8,876 bases of DNA from JBKJML01 sp046596415 (GTDB taxonomy: Bacteria > Actinomycetota > Thermoleophilia > Gaiellales > Gaiellaceae). How positions within the stretch are numbered: position 1 is the stretch's first letter; each line of letters starts with the position of its first letter. Shown one piece after another: positions 6,133 through 8,876 of the stretch. A program made the position numbers and the translations under genes. The stretch covers positions 1-8,876 of the forward strand of contig JBKJML010000090.1 of NCBI GenBank assembly GCA_046596415.1, read 5' to 3'. The notes below the pieces were generated by a model, which did not search any database, was not told the origin of the DNA, and saw only the letters and a list, made by a program, of their open reading frames with translations.

Positions 6133-6653
6133 CAGGCTGGGCGGCATGCTTGCGCGAGCGCGACGCCGAGCGCCTTGAAAATGGCTTCGAGCACGTGTTG
6201 GGGGTCGTCGCCGTCGATCAGGCGGATGTGCAACGTCAATCCTGCCGACTCGGCAAGCGCGCCGAGGAATCGAGCCGCCAGATCCATGCCGAGCCCGCCG
6301 ACGCGCGCCTCGCTGAGATCGACGTTCGAGGCGAGAAGCGGCCTCCCGGATGCCTCCACCACGACGTGGGCGAGTGCTTCGTCCGCGGGCAAGACAGCTG
6401 ACGCATGGCCTCGAGCCGAAGCGGTGCGGAGCAGCCCGTGCAGCGCCTCGCCGAGCGCCCGGCCGGCAGCGATCACTTCGGCCTCGGCGTCGCCGGGCGC
6501 AAGCTCGAGCGTCAGGTCGAAGCCACCGCTCGCCGCGAGCACCTCGAGCAGATGGTCGAGGACGGGCAGGCCGGTCGCGGCGGTGGCAACGCCGGTGCCG
6601 TCAAGCCGCACGCGGGCGCTACGGCGGTTGTCGGTCACGGCCCTCTCGGTCAC
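6132..6653 (-). CDS. hisB: Divergent HisB-family (imidazoleglycerol-phosphate dehydratase-like) protein lacking most metal ligands
   Basis: HisB removes water from imidazoleglycerol phosphate in histidine synthesis using two manganese ions held by conserved His and Glu residues. The 173-residue protein aligns along its length: RVRLDGTG, TGLPVLDHLLEVLAASGGFD (H34 kept), GRALGEALHGLL, LPADEAL, VVEASGRP, LTLHIR and DDPQHVLEAIFKAL (H153, E156 kept). The signature DDHHTxED is absent; residues 54-68 (GDAEAEVIAAGRALG) are about four shorter there with no histidine. The first His of the C-terminal HH pair is Q152, and the TExxxHFF region reads GMDLAARFL. It is therefore probably not a working dehydratase, though the fold is likely kept. 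GTG at 6653 is given; GTG at 6638, preceded by GAGAGGG, is an alternative. It is the first gene of the series. No other his genes are seen here. Confidence 0.75.
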   Translation of the reverse strand: MTERAVTDNRRSARVRLDGTGVATAATGLPVLDHLLEVLAASGGFDLTLELAPGDAEAEVIAAGRALGEALHGLLRTASARGHASAVLPADEALAHVVVEASGRPLLASNVDLSEARVGGLGMDLAARFLGALAESAGLTLHIRLIDGDDPQHVLEAIFKALGVALAQACRPA

Positions 6654-6683
6654 GCGTCCGAGCCTAACGGAGCGGTGTCACGG

Positions 6684-6708
6684 GCCGTATGCCTCAGCCG
6701 AATATGGC
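6684..6708. repeat. Operator-like inverted repeat, GCCGTAT-N11-ATATGGC
   Basis: Two 7-base arms (6684-6690 and 6702-6708) are inverted repeats with one mismatch and an 18-base centre-to-centre distance, about 1.7 helical turns, as for a dimeric regulator. In RNA the mismatch becomes a G-U pair, so a hairpin is also possible. It is AT-rich against the surrounding sequence and sits between the divergent starts. No regulator gene is in the window. Confidence 0.35.
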
Positions 6709-6712
6709 GTAG

Positions 6713-6738
6713 AAAGATGGGCCGCTCGGCCCATTTTT
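6713..6738 (+). terminator. Intrinsic terminator hairpin upstream of the protease gene
   Basis: ATGGGCCG (6717-6724), a two-base CT loop and CGGCCCAT (6727-6734) form a perfect 8-bp stem (7 bp with a four-base loop), followed by a run of T to 6738. The A's at 6713-6715 can pair with the T's, so the structure is nearly symmetric, but the T-tract favours plus-strand termination. No plus-strand gene precedes it, so it either ends antisense or short leader transcripts, insulates the protease gene, or acts as an attenuator. Confidence 0.7.
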
Positions 6739-6762
6739 GAAAGTGGTCTTCGGGCGTAGGGT
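6735..6762 (+). promoter_or_regulatory. Possible promoter for the protease gene
   Basis: TAGGGT at 6757-6762 fits a -10 pattern (TAnnnT). TTTTGA at 6735-6740 lies 16 bases before it and TTGAAA at 6737-6742 lies 14 bases before it; neither is a convincing -35 box. Transcription would start near 6769, giving a short leader containing the ribosome binding site. This is a weak prediction. Confidence 0.2.
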
Positions 6763-6774
6763 GAGGCGTACGGG

Positions 6775-6786
6775 AGAAAGGGGAGC
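6775..6786 (+). promoter_or_regulatory. Ribosome binding site of the protease gene
   Basis: The purine run AGAAAGGGGAG just before the start contains an anti-SD match. GGAG lies eight bases from TTG 6794, and AAAGG about six from GTG 6788. This argues for one of these two starts over the upstream TTG at 6737. Confidence 0.6.
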
Positions 6787-6787
6787 G

Positions 6788-8629
6788 GTGCAGTTGCGAC
6801 TAGCGCGAGGGATCGCGCTCGGCGCGGTTTTCGTGTTCGCGGGTTTCGGAGCCGCGAGTGCCTGGGCCGGGACAGGTGGAGGACGTTCGAGCGAGTGGAG
6901 CGCCGGGACAGCCGTCGTCGGCTACCGCACGGCCGCAGACCTCCGGCGCGCGCTCGACGAGCGCCCGGCCCGCATCGTTTCCTCGATCCCGTCGCTCAAG
7001 GTCGTCGAGCTCCGCCCCCGGCAGGCAGTTGCGTCCTACGCAGCCTGGATCGCGCTCCGCCCGGGGATCACGAGCGTCGAGCGCCACCAGGCGCGAACGC
7101 AGCAGACCGAGCCTGCGGTCAGCGCCTCCCGCCTGGGCGCTACGTCGTTCCAGTGGCAGTACCACGCGACCCGGGTCGGCGAGGTTTCCGCCGCTGTGCT
7201 CAGGGCTGCCGCTGGCGTTACCGTCGCGGTCGTCGACACCGGCGCCGACCTGACCGCACCGGACCTCGCCGCGAAGACGCCCTCCACCTACAACGTGCGC
7301 ACCCGCAGCTCGACCGTCGACGACCTGAACGGGCACGGCACGTTCGTCGCCTCGCTCGCAGCGGGCTCGGTCACGAACGATGAGGGGATCGCAGGCGCTG
7401 GGGGCGACGCCCAACTGATGGTGGTGCAGACCGGCGGCTCGGACGGCTCGTTCGACGACATTCAGGAGGCGGCGGCGATCGTTTGGGCCGTCGACCACGG
7501 CGCCCGGATCGTCAACCTGAGCTTCGGCGGCCCCGAGACGTCCTCGACCGAACGCAAGGCGATCGACTACGCCGTAGCGCATGGCGTGCTGCTCGTGGCG
7601 GCGGTCGGTAACGACCACGACAGCGGTAACCCCGTCGAGTACCCCGCAGCACTGCTCCAGCCGGTCGGCTCGAACGGACAGGGTGGTGTCGGGCTCGCTG
7701 TCGGCGCGTCCACGTCGAGCGGCGGACGTGCGTCCTTCTCGAATACCGGTTCGTACATCTCGCTCGTCGCGCCCGGCGAGAGTGTGTTCGGCGCCGTCGC
7801 CGGCAGCTCGCCGACGGTGCGGTTCCCGCGCGTCGCGCTGCCTGGCTCGCGGTCGGGCCTCTACGGGTACGCGAGCGGTACGTCGTTCGCGGCGCCGCAG
7901 GTGGCCGGAGCAGCCGCGCTCGTGTGGGCCGCGAACCCTGCCCTCACCGCAGCCGCCGTGGCCGAGATCCTCGAGCAGACCGCGAGCGGCGGCGGCACCT
8001 GGAACGAGGAGCTCGGCTTCGGCGTGCTCGACGTTGCGGCCGCGGTCCGCAGGGCGACGCCGACCACGACCTCGGCAGTCGTCGGGCCCGTGGCGGTCGC
8101 AGGCAGCAGGGCAGGGCGTCGCGTGACGGTCACCTGGCAGTCGCCGGGTGCAGTCTCCTACCGGGTCTCTCTCTCCTCCCCGTCGCAGACGCGCGTCCTG
8201 GCCCCGTCAACGAGCGCCACGTCGGGCTCGTGGACGCTGCCGGCCGGCTCACACACCTTCACGGTGGACGCGCTCGGCGCGGTGGGCTCCGTCACCTCGA
8301 CTGCCTCGTGGTCGGTCTCGATCGCGCAGGCGACCGCGACGCTCGGGCTGACAACGACCCGCGCGAGAGGCCAGGCGCCGTTCGCTGTCGACATCTCCGC
8401 CCGCCTTCGCTCGTCGGACAGGTCCGCCGTCGGTGGACGCACGGTCGTGCTCGAGTCGTACGACGGGACAGTCTGGACGCGGGCTGCGACGGCGACGACC
8501 GACACAGCGGGGCGCACGATCTGGCGGTTCATGTTGGAGCGCGGCTCCTACCAGGTTCGCGCGCGCTCGATCGCGACTCCCGACCTCGCCGCCGCGACCA
8601 GCCGCACGCTCCTGATCAGCGCGCGCTGA
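6788..8629 (+). CDS. Secreted subtilisin-family (S8) serine protease with two C-terminal beta-sandwich-like domains
   Basis: A pre-pro-protease of 613 residues. Residues 1-27 form a Sec signal peptide: Arg residues, a hydrophobic core (IALGAVFVFAGFGAA) and cleavage after SAWA. Residues about 40-103 resemble the inhibitor-type propeptide (TAVVGYRTAADLRRAL, PGITSVERHQ). The peptidase domain (about 143-423) has the triad D150 in VAVVDTGAD, H183 in NGHGTFVA and S366 in GTSFAAPQVAG, plus the oxyanion asparagine N275 in AAVGN, so it should be active. Two Thr/Ser/Val-rich segments follow (about 430-512 and 514-613), likely Ig- or FN3-like modules. No sorting motif or C-terminal membrane segment is seen, suggesting release or non-covalent wall attachment. 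GTG at 6788 is chosen with AAAGGGGAG just upstream; TTG at 6794 fits the spacing even better, and an upstream TTG at 6737 would put an odd stretch before the signal peptide. It is the only complete plus-strand gene; the substrate is unknown. Confidence 0.93.
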   Translation: MQLRLARGIALGAVFVFAGFGAASAWAGTGGGRSSEWSAGTAVVGYRTAADLRRALDERPARIVSSIPSLKVVELRPRQAVASYAAWIALRPGITSVERHQARTQQTEPAVSASRLGATSFQWQYHATRVGEVSAAVLRAAAGVTVAVVDTGADLTAPDLAAKTPSTYNVRTRSSTVDDLNGHGTFVASLAAGSVTNDEGIAGAGGDAQLMVVQTGGSDGSFDDIQEAAAIVWAVDHGARIVNLSFGGPETSSTERKAIDYAVAHGVLLVAAVGNDHDSGNPVEYPAALLQPVGSNGQGGVGLAVGASTSSGGRASFSNTGSYISLVAPGESVFGAVAGSSPTVRFPRVALPGSRSGLYGYASGTSFAAPQVAGAAALVWAANPALTAAAVAEILEQTASGGGTWNEELGFGVLDVAAAVRRATPTTTSAVVGPVAVAGSRAGRRVTVTWQSPGAVSYRVSLSSPSQTRVLAPSTSATSGSWTLPAGSHTFTVDALGAVGSVTSTASWSVSIAQATATLGLTTTRARGQAPFAVDISARLRSSDRSAVGGRTVVLESYDGTVWTRAATATTDTAGRTIWRFMLERGSYQVRARSIATPDLAAATSRTLLISAR

Positions 8630-8632
8630 TCA
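8613..8632. terminator. Perfect 20-bp palindrome between convergent genes (possible bidirectional terminator)
   Basis: TGATCAGCGCGCGCTGATCA reads identically on both strands and contains the protease stop codon (8627-8629), ending two bases before the murA stop. It can fold as an 8-bp stem with a GCGC loop on either transcript. No T-tract follows on either side, so it would be a U-less terminator or a 3'-end stabilising hairpin. A protein-binding role is also possible. Confidence 0.5.
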
Positions 8633-8633
8633 C

Positions 8634-8876
8634 CTAACCGTCGATTCGTTCGATGCGAGCGCCGAGCGCGCGCAGACGCTCGTCGATCCGCTCGTAGCCC
8701 CGGTCGATCTGACCGACGTTGCCGATCGTCGAGACACCGTCGGCGCAGAGGCTCGCGATCACCATCGCCATGCCGGCGCGGATGTCCGGGCTCTCCATGC
8801 GCTCGCCGTAGAGCTGGGCCGGGCCGCTCACGATCACGCGGTGCGGATCGCAGAGGATGATCCGGGCGCCCATCGC
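8634..8876 (-). CDS. murA: MurA, UDP-N-acetylglucosamine 1-carboxyvinyltransferase (C-terminal part, runs off right edge)
   Basis: MurA transfers enolpyruvate from PEP to UDP-GlcNAc, the first committed step of peptidoglycan synthesis. Only the last 80 residues are visible: AMGARIILCDPHRVIVSG, then ERMESPDIRAGMAMVIASL, then GQIDRGYERIDERLRALGAR and a short end. The DIRAG and IDRGYE motifs, including the arginine matching R397 of E. coli MurA, are typical of this enzyme's end; most members have His where Q precedes IDRGY. The ATG at 8873 is internal, because the frame continues to the window edge and the family is about 420 residues. Another EPSP-synthase-family enzyme is unlikely given these motifs. 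It converges on the protease gene, with four bases between the stops. Confidence 0.9.
   Translation of the reverse strand, partial: AMGARIILCDPHRVIVSGPAQLYGERMESPDIRAGMAMVIASLCADGVSTIGNVGQIDRGYERIDERLRALGARIERIDG

Larger units (their letters stand above)
1..6653 (-). other. Probable twelve-gene operon, hisB-like to rluD
   Basis: Twelve consecutive genes share one strand. Counting from the right the junctions are: 11-base gap, ridA/cca overlap or 52-base gap depending on the cca start, GTGA overlap, 14-base overlap, 11-base gap, 26-base gap, 14-base gap, 19-base gap, ATGA overlap, TTGA overlap (if LspA starts at 951), 29-base overlap. I see no terminator hairpin with a T-tract between them. 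A single transcript starting right of 6653 is the simplest reading; internal promoters cannot be excluded. Confidence 0.7.
6654..6787. promoter_or_regulatory. Divergent control region between the hisB-like operon and the protease gene
   Basis: This 134-base gap is the only sizeable non-coding stretch and must serve both the leftward operon and the rightward protease gene. It holds an operator-like inverted repeat, an intrinsic-terminator hairpin and the protease ribosome binding site, listed separately. For the leftward operon a TAGGCT (minus strand, about 6659-6664) could be a -10 element very close to GTG 6653, but I find no matching -35 box. Assignment as the operon promoter region rests mainly on position. 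Confidence 0.55.

Noticed and set aside
6737..6787. TTG at 6737 as the protease start (630 aa)
   Set aside because: It lies in the terminator T-tract with no ribosome binding site and would put 17 extra Arg-rich residues before a normal signal peptide.

Overview
The window is a GC-rich segment from a Gram-positive-type bacterium, most likely an Actinomycetota member. The evidence is SepF, YggT and DivIVA together, LspA with the short actinobacterial-type spacing between its catalytic aspartates, and frequent GTG/TTG starts. The MurA tail and gene mix would fit a deep-branching class such as Thermoleophilia, but that placement is inference and a phylogeny would be needed.

Layout. Positions 1-6653 carry twelve genes, all on the minus strand, with gaps of at most 26 bases or with short overlaps. 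In transcription order (right to left) they are: a divergent HisB-family protein, RidA, a tRNA nucleotidyltransferase with an HD domain, PgeF (YfiH/YlmD), YggS (YlmE), SepF (YlmF), YggT (YlmG), DivIVA, YggU (DUF167), a DksA/TraR-type zinc-finger protein, LspA, and the N-terminal part of RluD, which leaves the window on the left. Several junctions are ATGA, GTGA or TTGA overlaps, so the block is very probably one operon with translational coupling. Positions 6654-6787 are a divergent control region with an operator-like dyad and an intrinsic-terminator hairpin. Positions 6788-8629 carry one plus-strand gene, a secreted subtilisin-family (S8) protease. It converges, four bases apart, on the C-terminal end of murA (minus strand, running off the right edge). 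A perfect 20-bp palindrome spans that junction.

How the genes fit together. The core from PgeF to RluD follows the Bacillus subtilis order ylmD-ylmE-ylmF-ylmG-(ylmH)-divIVA-(ileS)-ylyA-lspA-ylyB, the distal end of the division and cell-wall cluster. Here ylmH and ileS are absent, yggU sits after divIVA, and the position ftsZ would normally occupy is held by the tRNA nucleotidyltransferase, RidA and the HisB-like protein. The themes are septum placement (SepF, DivIVA, YggT), envelope maturation (LspA, MurA), RNA maturation (CCA addition, RluD) and metabolite housekeeping (RidA, PgeF, YggS).

Main points of interest: (1) the HisB-family protein has lost most of the metal-binding residues of imidazoleglycerol-phosphate dehydratase; (2) the tRNA nucleotidyltransferase reading frame continues upstream of its first canonical start into sequence typical of its N-terminus, with only a CTG available as a start; (3) DivIVA and the DksA-like protein each differ at a normally conserved functional residue; (4) the protease gene breaks an otherwise one-directional region and carries its own signals. 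I see no mobile element, CRISPR array, tRNA or rRNA, and no clear evidence of an undescribed multi-gene system; the HisB-like protein is the best lead.
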